Shown: in pieces, positions 35,101-44,964 of the stretch
Layout: the number at the start of each line of letters is the position of its first letter
How positions within the stretch are numbered: position 1 is the first letter of the stretch
From: Haematobia irritans
Taxonomy: Eukaryota > Arthropoda > Insecta > Diptera > Muscidae
Direction of reading: 5' to 3'
DNA: 64,000 bases
NCBI RefSeq assembly: GCF_050003625.1
Contig: NC_134401.1
Span: 66,909,629-66,973,628, forward strand
Made by a program: the position numbers and the translations under genes
Notes under the pieces: generated by a model
What the model saw: the letters and a program-made list of their open reading frames with translations, nothing else
What the model was told of the DNA's origin: nothing
The model's database searches: none

Positions 35101-36487
35101 ATACATTCTCCCTGAGCTATCAAAATTGCACTACATGGCCGAAAATAATATTTACCAGTCAATTCAACGTGAAAATTTCAGTGAAGAATATGCAATCTTA
35201 CAACAATGTGGAAAAATACCTAAGTCAAGTGTACTGTATAAATGTTCGCCGTTCTTGGATGAAAATTTGGTAATTCGATTGGGTGGAAGAATCGATTTAG
35301 CTCCTATTGCATCGGAAAATGCTAAACGACCTGTCATATTACCAAGGAGTAACTACTGTACTCAGCTAATAATAAAACATTTCCACACCAAATATCATCA
35401 CATTCATCATGAAACCTGCTTGAACGAGCTACGACAACGTTTTTATATTCCAAGGCTACGGGTAGAATTGAAAAAGGTACGGAGAGAGTGTCAGCATTGC
35501 AAAAATCAAAATGCCCTGCCTGTTGTACCTGGAATGTCCTCGCTACCAAGAGCCCGTCTTTCGGCATTTACTCGACCATTCTCGTTTGTCGGAGTTGACT
35601 ATTTTGGACCCTTCTACGTTAAAGTCGGTAGACACCAAGAGAAACGGTGGGGAGTGATATTTACATGCCTTACAATAAGAGCGATACATATTGAAGTAGC
35701 TCATACTATGACAACGGATAGTTGTATAATGGTAATACAGAACTTCACAGCTCGTAGGGGCATACCAATTGAAATTTATTGCGATAATGGAACTAATTTA
35801 AAAGGAGCGGAGAAAGAGTTGCGAAATGCATTAAAACACGTAGATCACGAAAATATCGCTGATAAATTTACAACTTCTTCAACATCGTGGCATTTTAATC
35901 CCCCAGCATCGCCACACATGGGGGGGAGTTGGGAGCGTTTGATAAAATCTGTCAAAAAGGTCCTTCATCAGATTTTGCCGCATTTTGTCTTTAAAGACGA
36001 AACATTATACAATGGATTATTGGAATGTGAGCGAGTTATAAATTCAAGGCCTCTAACCTACGTCGATTTAGAACAATCAAGTGATGAAGCTTTAACTCCC
36101 AACCATTTCCTTTTGGGTTCGTCGGATGGGTGTAAGCCCTTGGGCAAATTTTCACACGATGACTCATTACTTCGTAAGAACTGGAGAAAAATGCAGTATT
36201 TTGCCGACATGTTTTGGAAAAAATGGGTAAACGAATATCTTCCTACTATAACTAGACGGACAAAGTGGTTTGAAAAATGTAAACCTCTTGAAATAAATGA
36301 TGTGGTTATAGTAGTTGATGCCAATCTACCACGAAATAGTTGGCCGAAAGGGATAGTCCAGACAGTATATAAATCAAAAGATGGAAATATCCGAAGTGCG
36401 GAAGTAGTAACAGAAGGTGGCATTATACATCGACCCGTTGCCAAATTAGCGAAACTGGATGTTAAGCGCTCTGCTCCAATTGGTTAA
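32168..36487 (+). CDS. BEL/Pao Pol: protease, RT, RNase H, integrase
   Basis: The frame is the same as the upstream Gag and has no further break, so Gag-Pol is one polyprotein of about 1785 codons with one stop. There is no ATG at the beginning; the first in-frame ATG comes later, so independent initiation is unlikely. In order: Cys/His knuckles (32330-32560); aspartic protease LDDGS (about 32650); reverse transcriptase with SGDIKEMFHQVLI and the catalytic YVDD (33884-33895); RNase H with VFVDASEQAYAA, RLELMAA and FWSDS; integrase zinc-binding HHCC segment (about 35360-35510); and the D,D,E core (GVDYFGPF, YCDNGTN, GGSWERLIKSVK). A C-terminal domain of the DUF5641 type ends near a purine-rich tract. 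Best-preserved element in the window. Confidence 0.93.
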   Translation, partial: ALYISHDNADISKFSKWLFDIAEAVAKVNPMQTMNKAGSNIHIHEKEPTKCDETPCIICGKNHTIEKCTTFLEMKLSDRWDKVHQLKLCRLCLHKHGYYRCSDNKCPYEGCNARHHKLLHKCISFPTVTTHSNSTIENKTYFKIVPVILHNKDTSVKIFAFLDDGSNATLLQRDICDQLGLEGEAKNLCLKWTSETSRVEEDSLQVDVFISGCKEMSKKYELSNVRTVKNLSLPMQNVLKQVLESYPYLRNIPITTYSNASPKILIGLNNSYVCNSLKTIEGNRNEPSVTKTRLGWVIHGGNEVSMEKTVGFHNKEYCHCDDEIEKLQRVVSEYMSLENVGCKYELVSEEEKRAIQILEKTTHLVGRKFETGLLWKENIPVVPDSFSMAMKRLQCLEKKASLEHIQIITQQIDDLVKKGYARKVGKTEVLEGVTWYLPIFTVTNPNKPGKIRLVWDAAAKVNNTSLNSMLLKGPDLVTPLLTVLHGFRIGKIAISGDIKEMFHQVLIRKEDQGAQRFLWRNAENRNPDIYVMQVMTFGAACSPSSAQYVKNTNAMDFRVHFPRAVDSILNHNYVDDLLDSASNESEAISLAKEVSFIHGEGGFFIRNWKSNSKFVLENLGELEEKNHDVPIANSMIEMTIEKVLGMWWSTSDDCFTYNLQMNRVNQAILTGIKRPTKRDMLRTLMSIFDPLGFLSAYVVFLKILLQEVWRTTDGWTDEVNDVVYNKWRRWLESLPDIENVKIPRWHSITPQSSVQLHVFVDASEQAYAAVAYYRVITQNKVTVSLVSAKVKVAPKQPLSIPRLELMAAVLGVRLANSICDVPNMKLEMRCFWSDSLTVLSWLNADPKKYKQFVMHRIGEVLENSKPFEWRYIPTKNNVADDETKWSNNYKFDMKHRWFRGPPFLYMDELSWPTKLHKFKNTSEELRPHINLMHINVADNKIIEFERFSTWKRLTLTVVYVLKFIHKLKMKMLKSRNIEYILPELSKLHYMAENNIYQSIQRENFSEEYAILQQCGKIPKSSVLYKCSPFLDENLVIRLGGRIDLAPIASENAKRPVILPRSNYCTQLIIKHFHTKYHHIHHETCLNELRQRFYIPRLRVELKKVRRECQHCKNQNALPVVPGMSSLPRARLSAFTRPFSFVGVDYFGPFYVKVGRHQEKRWGVIFTCLTIRAIHIEVAHTMTTDSCIMVIQNFTARRGIPIEIYCDNGTNLKGAEKELRNALKHVDHENIADKFTTSSTSWHFNPPASPHMGGSWERLIKSVKKVLHQILPHFVFKDETLYNGLLECERVINSRPLTYVDLEQSSDEALTPNHFLLGSSDGCKPLGKFSHDDSLLRKNWRKMQYFADMFWKKWVNEYLPTITRRTKWFEKCKPLEINDVVIVVDANLPRNSWPKGIVQTVYKSKDGNIRSAEVVTEGGIIHRPVAKLAKLDVKRSAPIG

Positions 36488-37190
36488 AACGATGTTTTAA
36501 CGAGGGGGAGAATGTTGCCGACAAATACCTGTTTTACTATTTTCTTTATTCATCACTATACCATTGAACAAAAAAATATTAGTTTATTTGAATTAATTGC
36601 GCCAAGTGACTAAAACCAAAAGGCTAAAATTAAAACAATTATGCTAAACTGAAAATTACGTGTGAAACATTGTGAAAGAACGATTAAACTGTACCAAACA
36701 AGGAATAATACAAACGTGACACACTATATACATATGTATATATGTCCGCCATAAACATGTTTGGGTGCCGTAAACAATAATCATAATACCAGTCTACATG
36801 AGTCAAAAAAAAAAAAAAAACAACGCATCGCCTTACTTCGAACCGCTAAAGAACATCAAATATTCCACAGATTTCCCGGCAATCATGAAAAATTATATTT
36901 CCGTTGGTAAATCTAATTTCACTACCATTCCAGGTTTTCCCTCATCATTATACTTTACATTGCCCTTAACTTCTGTAGCTATACATTAGAAATTATCCTA
37001 ATTTTGATTTAGATTACTATATCTCACGTTAAAATTAATTTTACTTTCGTGTTTAAAAAATAATCTATCCATTAACTTTCTTTTTATCCCTTTTCTTTCA
37101 ACAAGCTCTTGATCCTTATGATAATCTTCCTCAAATCATTAGCCTTATCACTTAAATATTGAATTTACTCTAATTTCTCTTGTGTGAATT
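36488..37190 (+). other. BEL polypurine tract and putative 3' LTR start; then unassigned DNA
   Basis: GAGGGGGAG at 36502-36510 is a likely polypurine tract, followed by TGTTGCCGACAAATACC (from 36513), a plausible LTR start. The right end of that LTR is not clear and no matching TGTTGCC start is seen upstream of gag. The frame at 36798-36989 has a run of lysines and no motif. From about 37000 the sequence is AT-rich until the LINE begins. Confidence 0.5.
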
Positions 37191-37201
37191 TCACGTGAAT
37201 T

Positions 37202-37825
37202 TTGCTAGCGTTATCTTTGAATTCAGCTTGTATTTGCCTCAAAGGAGGCGACACTTTGACAAGTCGTACTTTTTCTAAGGTAACGACATCAAAAGGAGGA
37301 AATCCCTCACGAAAGAGATTCAAGGAACGCAGAAATGCTTTGTTTATCCTAAAGAAGTTAGCATCAGTCGACCTAAGCACGCTGTCGGCTAAACAAAGCG
37401 ATTCCTTAAAATGGGCTTAAGGAATTCTTGAGACTGGAAAAAGGGAACGATCACCGGATGAGCTGCCATCCTCCAAAAGGGATCAAAGATCGTTTGCCTC
37501 AGTTGCTAAAGACCGCCTTGTGATGGCTATCATTAATAATGGAGCATTGGACGGTATGGTTCCAAAGCAAAAATGGGGGAAATTGAGAATGGTCTGTCTG
37601 TCGTCTACTCACAGGTGCTGGAAAAGTTTCCCGGTCCAGATCTTCGACACCAAGAGGCTGGTTGGTATCAACGACGATTTAAGCTAGTTGCATTTGAGGA
37701 CCAGAGGCCTATAGAATGTTTTAAAGCTGCTCTGATACTAATTGGTGAAGTTTGGGAAGGAACTGCTCTAGAGTTAGTCGAGAAGAAAGACATACCGGCT
37801 AGACCAGCTAGACAAAATATGTGAA
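37202..37825 (+). pseudogene. LINE ORF1 (Gag-like), frameshifted
   Basis: Two overlapping open pieces, 37202-37420 and 37573-37824, are joined by a third frame (RERSPDELPSSKRDQRSFAS, about 37445-37515), so at least two frameshifts are present. The product would be basic at the N-terminus with a globular part containing EAGWYQ and GEVWEGTALELVEK. No zinc knuckles are visible. The end of ORF1 and the start of the endonuclease are missing: the sequence passes from ARPARQN straight into endonuclease-region text within about 40 bp. Confidence 0.6.
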
Positions 37826-37889
37826 TTAAGTACTCCGGGGTTCAAACTATTGCAGTATACTGGTAATGATGTAAATCGAGCCTGTATAA

Positions 37890-38122
37890 AGGTGAGTATT
37901 AAGTTCGAGTTTAGCCGCTAATTTTCACTATAGTGAAAACTAAATCAGTAAAAAAAGTAATAAAATTATACATATTTGTTGCAGACTTCATTATAACTTG
38001 ACGGGGAATATCCCAACGCAAATTTTCACAAAGTTTGTATTCATTAAAATGGATTATTAAAGAAAAGTAATCGTGAAAAAAATGACAATTTTAGCGGCTA
38101 AACTCGAACTTAATACCCACCT
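37890..38122. mobile_element. 233-bp TAA-type MITE inside the LINE
   Basis: Ends AGGTGAGTATTAAGTTCGAG and CTCGAACTTAATACCCACCT are inverted repeats, flanked by TAA at 37887-37889 and 38123-38125. It splits the LINE endonuclease region. Same terminal family as 7231-7450 (GTTTAGCCGCTAA / TTAGCGGCTAAAC). Confidence 0.88.
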
Positions 38123-38125
38123 TAA

Positions 38126-38660
38126 TTGCTAAAAACGAGCTCAACTTGTTTCTGCTTCCTTCAATGTGCAATACAGACACTGTCGTTGCCAGTTTAGAAA
38201 TAGCCAAATGCAAATATTGGGTATCTTCGGTCTACATGGGACATGACAGGGAGATGCCTCCATGTGCCGTTAAGACCTTAGTGGAGGAGTCACTGAAATC
38301 AAAGACGAAACTCATTATGGGATGCGATGCGAATGCACATCATAGTATATGAGGAAGTAGTGATACTAATGCAAGGGGAGAGTCGCTAATAGAGTTTATT
38401 TTGCGTACTAATCTGGTATTTTGCAACAAGGGAGATGCCTCAACCTTTGCCACTAAAAACAGGCAATATGTTTTGGACATCACCTTGGCCTCGCAAGAAC
38501 TGAATGAAATGATATCTGAGTGGCAGGTTTTAAGTGAACACAGCTTATCAGATCATCGCTACATCAGTTTCAAATTTGATACCGGAAATAAAAGAGACAA
38601 ATATGAGAAATGTGCAAGATATCGAACACGCAGTGGAGCGGATTACTAAGGCCTTCAACA
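38126..38660 (+). pseudogene. LINE APE-type endonuclease domain
   Basis: The domain retains SSVYMGHDREMP, the catalytic-loop motif GCDANAHHS and, near the end, SDHRYISF with the conserved Asp-His. A TGA at about 38350 replaces the Trp expected in HHSIWGSS, and a frame change follows at about 38530-38640. The endonuclease nicks target DNA to prime reverse transcription in intact elements. Here the N-terminal part, with its conserved Asn and Glu, is missing or cut by the MITE, so it cannot be active. Confidence 0.8.
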
Positions 38661-39001
38661 TCTCACTGAAAGCTGCATGCCCTAGAGGGAAGCCAAGTGG
38701 GAAAAAATCGACCACCATGGTGGTCTACGGAATTAAGTAATATAAGGAAATCCTGCAGGAAGCTCTTTAACAAGGCAAAGTCCACAAAGCCCCTGAGGAC
38801 TGGGACACTTACAAGAAGAATCTGAGAGGATACAAGCGAGAACTGAGGAAGGCTCAGCAAAACTCTTGGAATGATTACTGCAGCAGTATTGAGAATACGT
38901 CCGAGGCTTTCAGACAACGGAAGGTTCTAGCATCCTCCAACTCCGCTCCAGGTTTCATTGAAACATCGGAGGCCAATTGGACAACTTCCAGTGAGGAGAC
39001 G

Positions 39002-40463
39002 ATGGAGGTACTATTGGACACACATTTTCCTGGAAATAAGACGGTTGAACCATGTACTGGCGGTGCCACAGTTGCTCAGCGGTCGTTTCCCGTCGAGGAA
39101 ATTGTATCGGAAACTAGAATAAGATGGGCGCTAAATAGCTTTGGACCATTCAAATCCCCCGGACCTGATGGAATTACTCCGGCGGAGTTACAAGCAGTAA
39201 CTGACAAAATTATCCCCTGGTTGTCGGCGATATATAAAGGATGTATCAACTTATCATATATCCCAGGAAAGTGGAGGGAAACAAAAGTCGTTTTCATACC
39301 TAAAGGGGGAAAAGCCTCTCACTCGAGGGCGAAGAATTTCCGACCAATCAGCTTATCCTCATTCCTACTTAAGACTCTGGAGAGGATGATAGATATTTAT
39401 CTTAGAACTAGCGTCGATTCAAGTTTGTTCTCGAAACGACAACATGCATACTCGAAGGGCAGGTCTACTGAGACCGCACTACATGAACTAGTCAGCTTTA
39501 TTGAAAGCTGTTCATGTATACACAATCGTTCAGAATACACAATCGTGGCGTTTCTAGACATCGAAGGGGCGTTCAATAATGTCCATCCGAGCTCGATATT
39601 AAATGGACTGACAACTCTGAATGTTGATCCATGTATACTCAGGCTGTTAGACGAACTGCTAATGAAGAGACGTATTTCAGCCACACTAGGACAAGCAAAC
39701 ATACAAAGGTATATGAACAGAAGCACTCCTCAAGGAGGAGTTCTATCACCTCTTCTTTGGAATGTTGCTATAAATAACCTTTGGTTACTCTAGAAAATGA
39801 AAGGATACAAGTGGTGGCAAACGCAGATGATGTGGCTCTGGCAGTCAGGGGAAAATTCCCATCCACAATCAGAGATATTATTCAGAGGACCCTCCGGATG
39901 ACTGAGAAATGGGCGAAAGACAATGGACTTGGGGTAAATCCTGCAAAGACAGAATTAGTCATGTACTGCAAAGATCGCAAAACTCCCACGGTTAGGCCTA
40001 TTTCCTTAGGGGTATTGAAATTCCCTTTGGTGAGTGTGCAAAATACCTTGGCGTTATTTTGGACAGGAAGCTGAACTTTAAGCTTAATATTGAAGAAAGG
40101 GCGAGAAAAGTAACTGTAGCTTTGTACTCGTGCAAAAAGGCAATAGGAAAAAAGTGGGGACTAAAACCAAAAATTTTGCATTGGCTATGCACGGCAGTGG
40201 TTAGACCTATAATGCTATATGGTGTTGTAGTCTGGTGGCAGGCACTTCAGAAACCGACTTGTTTAGATAAAGTTCAGCGTATGGCGTGTTTGTGTATTTC
40301 AGGCGCATTCAGCAAGACAGGAACAAATTCCCTTAATGTCATGCTGCATCTATTGCCTTTAGACATTTTGGCCAAACAGTCAGCTGCAACAACGGCTGTG
40401 CGGTTGCGCGAGCTATCGCTGTGGTCGGAAAAAGTTACGGTCATAGTACGGTCCTCAAAATAA
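39002..40463 (+). pseudogene. LINE reverse transcriptase and thumb
   Basis: The first frame (39002-39793) has SPGPDGITPAELQAV, RPISLSSFLLKTLERM, AYSKGRSTETALHELVSF, motif A AFLDIEGAFNNV and motif B STPQGGVLSPLLWNVAINN. A frameshift at about 39785 leads to the catalytic motif, which here reads VANADDVAL instead of the VAYADDVAL of sister copies; the Tyr before the Asp pair is replaced by Asn. A second frameshift at about 40010-40060 leads to the thumb (LDRKLNFKLNIEERARK, LYGVVVWWQAL), ending at 40463. The polymerase is inactive on present evidence. Confidence 0.9.
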
Positions 40464-40469
40464 TGCCAT

Positions 40470-41232
40470 ATGTGCCTAACGTAGTGGTTTACACTTTTCG
40501 ACAAAAAGTTTGAGACTCTAATCCCCAACAGTGAGTCGTGGTGCATACAGACCCCGGGGAATAAAGAATATATAGATTTCTACACTGATGGCTCCAAATT
40601 GGATGGACAAGTGGGGTTCGGAGTATATTCTAATGATCTGGAACTTCGAATAGCGAAAAGATTACCTAATCACTGTAGTGTTTTTCAGGCTGAAATATTA
40701 GCAATAAGAGAGGTGGCGAATTGGCTGAGAAGTAATGTTCCAACAAATATTGGCATTAATATATACTCAGACAGTCAACCTGCAAAAAAATTCTTGGACT
40801 CTGTGTTCCTCAACTCGAAAACGGCCATCGACTGCCGCAAATCTCTCAATGAGATGGCTGAGCAGTACAATATTCACCTAATATGGGTGCCTGGCCATAG
40901 GAACATACCGGGGAACTGCGAAGCGGATGAGTTGACAAGGCTAGGGACTACCTTACATATTCCAGGGGAACTAGAATTTGTTGGTATGCCCCTAGTTACC
41001 TGCAAGCTCATACTGCGTGAGAAGGCTGTTATGATGGCAAATGTTCGATGGGAGAATTGCAAGGGTTGTAACGACACCAAGCAAATATGGCCCCATTTCA
41101 ACTTAAACCGCACACTTGATATGCTAATGTTCTCGAGACGTCAGATATCACTCCTGATATCTGCTATAACGGGTCGCTGCCTGATAGGCGATTTTGGAAA
41201 AACTATTGGCGCGAAGTATAATGACTATTGTA
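40470..41232 (+). pseudogene. LINE RNase H domain, cut by mariner
   Basis: The domain carries the full catalytic set: Asp in YTDGSK, Glu in FQAEILAI, Asp in YSDSQPA and Asp in GNCEADEL, with WVPGHRNIPG between. This is the best-preserved RNase H of the three LINE copies in the window. It degrades the RNA strand of the RNA-DNA hybrid in intact elements. The reading frame ends artificially where the mariner begins; the rest of the ORF (about 42168-42358) resumes after it with SCHDAEEKESIKHLLCEC. Confidence 0.9.
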
Positions 41233-42165
41233 TTGGGTGATTTGTTAAGAGCTTGATAACTTTTTTTTTAAAAAAACGCATAAAATTTGCAAAATCTCAT
41301 CGGTTCTTTATTTGAAACGTTAGATTCGTCCATGACATTTACTTTTTGAAGATAATTTCATTTAAATGTTGACCGCGGCTATGTCTTAGGTGGTCCATTC
41401 GGAAAGTCCAATTTTGGGCAACTTTTTCGAGCATTTCGGCCGGAATAGCCCGAATTTCTTCGGAAATGTTGTCTTCCAAAGCTGGAATAGTTGCTGGCTT
41501 ATTTCTGTAGACTTTAGACTTGACGTAGCCCCACAAAAAATAGTCTAAAGGCGTCAAATCGCATGATCTTGGTGGCCAACTTACCGGTCCATTTCTTGAG
41601 ATGAATTGTTCTCCGAAGTTTTCCCTCAAAATGGCCATAGAATCGCGAGCTGTGTGGCATGTAGCGCCATCTTGTTGAAACCACATGTCAACCAAGTTCA
41701 GTTCTTCCATTTTTGGCAACAAAAAGTTTGTTATCATCGAACGATAGCGATCGCCATTCACCGTAACGTTGCGTCCAATAGCATCTTTGAAAAAATACGG
41801 TCCAATGATTCCACCAGCGTACAAACCACACCAAACAGTGCATTTTTCGGGATGCATGGGCAGTTCTTGAACGGCTTCTGGTTGCTCTTCACTCCAAATG
41901 CGGCAATTTTGCTTATTTACGTAGCCATTCAACCAGAAATGAGCCTCATCGCTGAACAAAATTTGTCGATAAAAAAGCGGATTTTCTGCCAACTTTTCTA
42001 GGGCCCATTCACTGAAAATTCGACGTTGTGGCTCGTTAGTAAGTCTATTCATGATGAAATGTCAAAGCATACTGAGCATCTTTCTCTTTGACACCATGTC
42101 TGAAATCCCACGTGATCTGTCAAATACTAATGCATGAAAATCCTAACCTCAAAAGAATCACCCTT
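41233..42165 (-). mobile_element. mariner-type element (DD41D), copy 1
   Basis: Inserted in the LINE C-terminal region with TA on both sides (41231-41232 and 42166-42167). The intact target is visible in the sister LINE at 28497 (GACTATTGTATAAGCTGTC). Ends GGGTGATTTGTTAAGAG and, inverted, GGGTGATTCTTTTGAGG form the imperfect inverted repeats. About 933 bp, shorter than usual for full mariners of 1.2-1.4 kb because the transposase N-terminus is deleted. Confidence 0.93.
41339..42052 (-). CDS. mariner transposase catalytic domain, N-terminally deleted
   Basis: The 237-codon frame retains the DDE/D core: D35 (FSDEAHFWLNG), D128 (FQQDGATCHTA) and D170 (DLTPLDYFLWG), with 41 residues between the last two. 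A DD41D spacing is typical of rosa-like mariners rather than the DD34D of classical mariner. The usual two N-terminal helix-turn-helix DNA-binding motifs (roughly 100 or more residues) are absent: the start MNRLTNEP jumps directly to RRIFSEWALEKLAENP. The protein probably cannot bind its ends, yet the frame is open. The same deletion is in copies 2 and 3. Confidence 0.9.
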   Translation of the reverse strand: MNRLTNEPQRRIFSEWALEKLAENPLFYRQILFSDEAHFWLNGYVNKQNCRIWSEEQPEAVQELPMHPEKCTVWCGLYAGGIIGPYFFKDAIGRNVTVNGDRYRSMITNFLLPKMEELNLVDMWFQQDGATCHTARDSMAILRENFGEQFISRNGPVSWPPRSCDLTPLDYFLWGYVKSKVYRNKPATIPALEDNISEEIRAIPAEMLEKVAQNWTFRMDHLRHSRGQHLNEIIFKK

Positions 42166-42167
42166 TA

Positions 42168-42358
42168 TGAGCTGTCATGATGCGGAGGAAAAAGAATCAA
42201 TTAAACACCTCTTGTGTGAGTGTCCTGCATTTTGTGTAAAGCGCAAGCAACTTTTAGGAGCATATAGCTTCAGATTACTGGCTGATCTGGAAAACGTTAA
42301 TTTAAGCAGTCTGCTAATGTTTTTGGAACAATCTGGTTGGTTCAGCGAAGAAAAATAA
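42168..42358 (+). pseudogene. C-terminal end of the LINE ORF2 after the mariner
   Basis: Continues the ORF2 interrupted at 41232, with the Cys/His cluster SCHDAEEKESIKHLLCEC, then AYSFRLLADLENVNLSSLLM and a TAA stop. The cluster probably binds RNA or DNA by analogy with C-terminal zinc knuckles of other LINEs. Confidence 0.85.
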
Positions 42359-42496
42359 TCGAGAAGGTTCAGCGGTTAAAACTAGAAGTGCCCATATGTA
42401 ATAAGTACTTTTAGTTAATGTGGTATCACAATGGACTGAATAGTCTAAGTGAGCCTGAATCGTAATCGGGCTGCCACTTTAACCTAACCTAACCTT

Positions 42497-44964
42497 GCCT
42501 CAAATTGAAAACTCTTGACTTCGACTTGATTTCATTTTCAAATCAACTTGGATTTTATGTCAAATTTACTCAGTTTGCAATTTGATATAATTTCGAGTTG
42601 AAATTGATCCAAGTTGACTCAATTCTATTTTTGAACTGAATCCAACTGAATTTTTTTCCAACTTTTAAATGAATGATTGTATTTTCACTTTAAATGAGTT
42701 TGGCTTGTTCCCAAGTTACTAAAAATGTAATTTATCTCTACTGAACTATCACTTAAACTAGAGTGAAAATGCTGTGATTTCAAATGAGTCGTATTTCAAT
42801 TCAAATTGACTTTACTCAGTTCGATTTGAATTTTTATCTGATTGATTCTATTTCGACTTGTTTCGGTTTCACTTAGACTTGAGTCCAGCTTGACTCGTCT
42901 GTGCCTAAGCTTTTGGTCTGAGTTTTAATTTTTATTTGGATAGGCAAATTACTTGAAGTTTGTTTGAATGTGGTTTACACCATTTTAGAATTTAGTCCTG
43001 TTTAATTCTCTCCTACTATTATAGCCTTATTATGATTCGAACTCGTGCCGACATTGATCGCAAATGATCTGAATTTCGGTTGTGCTGAAAGCATCCCATT
43101 TATTCGCTTGTAATTAAATCTACTCAAATTGGATTTAATCTTTGTTTAAAATTATTTAATTTAATGTCTCCTGAGTTCAAGTGTATCGAATTAATTTTAA
43201 TTTTAGTTTCAATTTTGTTTTAATTTAATTTTAATCCTAGTTTAAATTTCGTTTATATAAGTTCAAGCCTAATTTACTTCATTCCCCTCTACTAATTAAC
43301 TTTATCATAAATCAAGCCAATGTTTTTAACTCAAATTTTTATTCTAATTTTATTCAAATTCAACAGCAATTTAGCTTCAGTTTTTATCTTAGCTTTTGAT
43401 TTAATTCGAAGTAATTTAATATAAGTCCATTAAAGTCCTTCCCTTACAGTTTCTACTTGAAAATGCTTTGAATGTTATGTAAATTCGACTTGACACTATG
43501 TATGGTGTTTTCGTTACGTCTTGATTTGCCTCGTTTTGGCTCCAAACGCTTTGCATCCAAATTAAATTCGATTTTACCTTATTTTGATCCTGATTGAACT
43601 CGATATAATTTTGAGTTGAGTCAGGTTAGACATAGAGTTGAATGGAATCTAATTTCTGCTTTTAAAAATACAAAAATTGATTTGAATCTCTACTGTATTG
43701 GGTTTGACATAAATTCGATTCACCTTTATTGTGCTGAAAATTGTAACTTGATCCGTATTTGAGATAAATTCCATCACTATTCGTGTTGAAAACCTTTTTT
43801 CAACTTTCGTTTATTTTACTTTACCCTATTTGTCCTTTAATACTTCTTTCATATTTCAGATTAAATTTGTTCATTTTATTTTAATTTAATTACATTCTAT
43901 TTTTCGTACTTCAAATTTCGATTTGATTTTGATTTTAATTTAAATGCTATCTATCCTTTAACTAGGCGTTTAAATTCCTAATCTCTTTTAATAAAACCTT
44001 TTTGCAAGCTTCTTTTCTATTCTCAGAAATTAATAACAGCAGAAAACCATCCTGGAAGCCCTATCGCTTGAGTGCATAGACTAAGTACGTGGTCACAACA
44101 GAGGTGAAATGCACACACAAAGAAATGACTAATTTCTGTTCAGTAGTTGGTACACTTTGTGGTATCATCTATGACTTCGTTCAACCTTTGGTTGCTCACC
44201 ACCCGAGATCATGCGTTCCATATGTCCCTTAATGCCATAGAGATAGAAGGACGGATCCCCATCGTGAGGTGTACAAGTGTGCTCGACCGTGGTTCGATCG
44301 ACTTCGATAACCGAGTGAAGTTACATATCTTAGTCACAACTTGTGTGTGCATCACATCCTCTGATGAAACCGTGGAACAGTCCCGCACTCGCGAATGTAG
44401 AGGCCATTTATGCCAACAACCATCACACCTATCCCGGAAAACAGGTAAGTTCACGGTAGGTACCATTTCCCACCTCATAACTAAACTTTTACATGCCGAC
44501 TCTATTTCATATATATAAACCGAAAACATTACTCTATTATTCTCGCCAAACCCAACTCCTGTTCACACATATTTTAATGTTCGTATCCAACCATATTACG
44601 ATCGTATATACCAATCTACCGAAATTTCATTTCCTGTTTATCTCGTTACATTTATATACCTATGCAACAGCCTTACATCCTTGCTTTTTCCTAGCTCAAT
44701 GGATCTATACTTATACTACATTCACTCCAGGCCTTCTCCTTAATCGAGGAATATCATATTTAACGACATCAGGCAAGAGTCAATCAGTATTCAACTAAAA
44801 TTAATTTAACTAATTCCTTCATGTTTCCTATTCTACAGGTCCCTGTTTTAAACCTTATAACTAACGACCTTGGACACCGATATGAAAAAAATGCTACTGA
44901 GGTAAGTCACTGAATTACTACTTTTCTATTATTCCCTTCTATTACACATTTCGGACAGAAAAGG
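42497..44964. other. no gene; AT-rich, then possible 3' flank of the Gypsy pol
   Basis: From 42500 to about 44040 the sequence is dominated by variations of TTTGAATTTGATTT-like words without a regular period and without coding capacity. From about 44040 to 44964 base composition is more even; this follows the Gypsy pol stop on its coding strand and may be the element's 3' region. I did not find the 3' LTR there (no TGACA...TGTCA partner of 53450-58245). Plus-strand splice-donor-like words occur at 44442 and 44890. Confidence 0.45.

Larger units (their letters stand above)
37190..42496 (+). mobile_element. RNase H LINE (LOA-like), longest copy, interrupted by a MITE and a mariner
   Basis: Domains in order: ORF1, APE endonuclease, reverse transcriptase, RNase H and a C-terminal Cys/His cluster; the 3' end is GGGCTGCCACTTTAACC plus CCTAA units (42479-42496). 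The combination APE-RT-RNase H with one strongly conserved QHAYSKGRSTETALHE-type RT segment resembles LOA/Lian elements of Diptera, an assignment from memory of the families. Relatives are at 27312-28868 and 54836-56497. A TAA-type MITE sits at 37890-38122 and a mariner at 41233-42165. The 5' border is approximate. Several frameshifts and stops make it inactive. Confidence 0.85.

Noticed and set aside
41606..42001. 131-codon plus-strand frame antisense to mariner
   Set aside because: Shadow of the transposase frame on the other strand.
44147..44529. Overlapping 123- and 106-codon frames as a possible Gypsy env
   Set aside because: No signal peptide, membrane segment or cleavage site, and the two strands are open in parallel; not supported.
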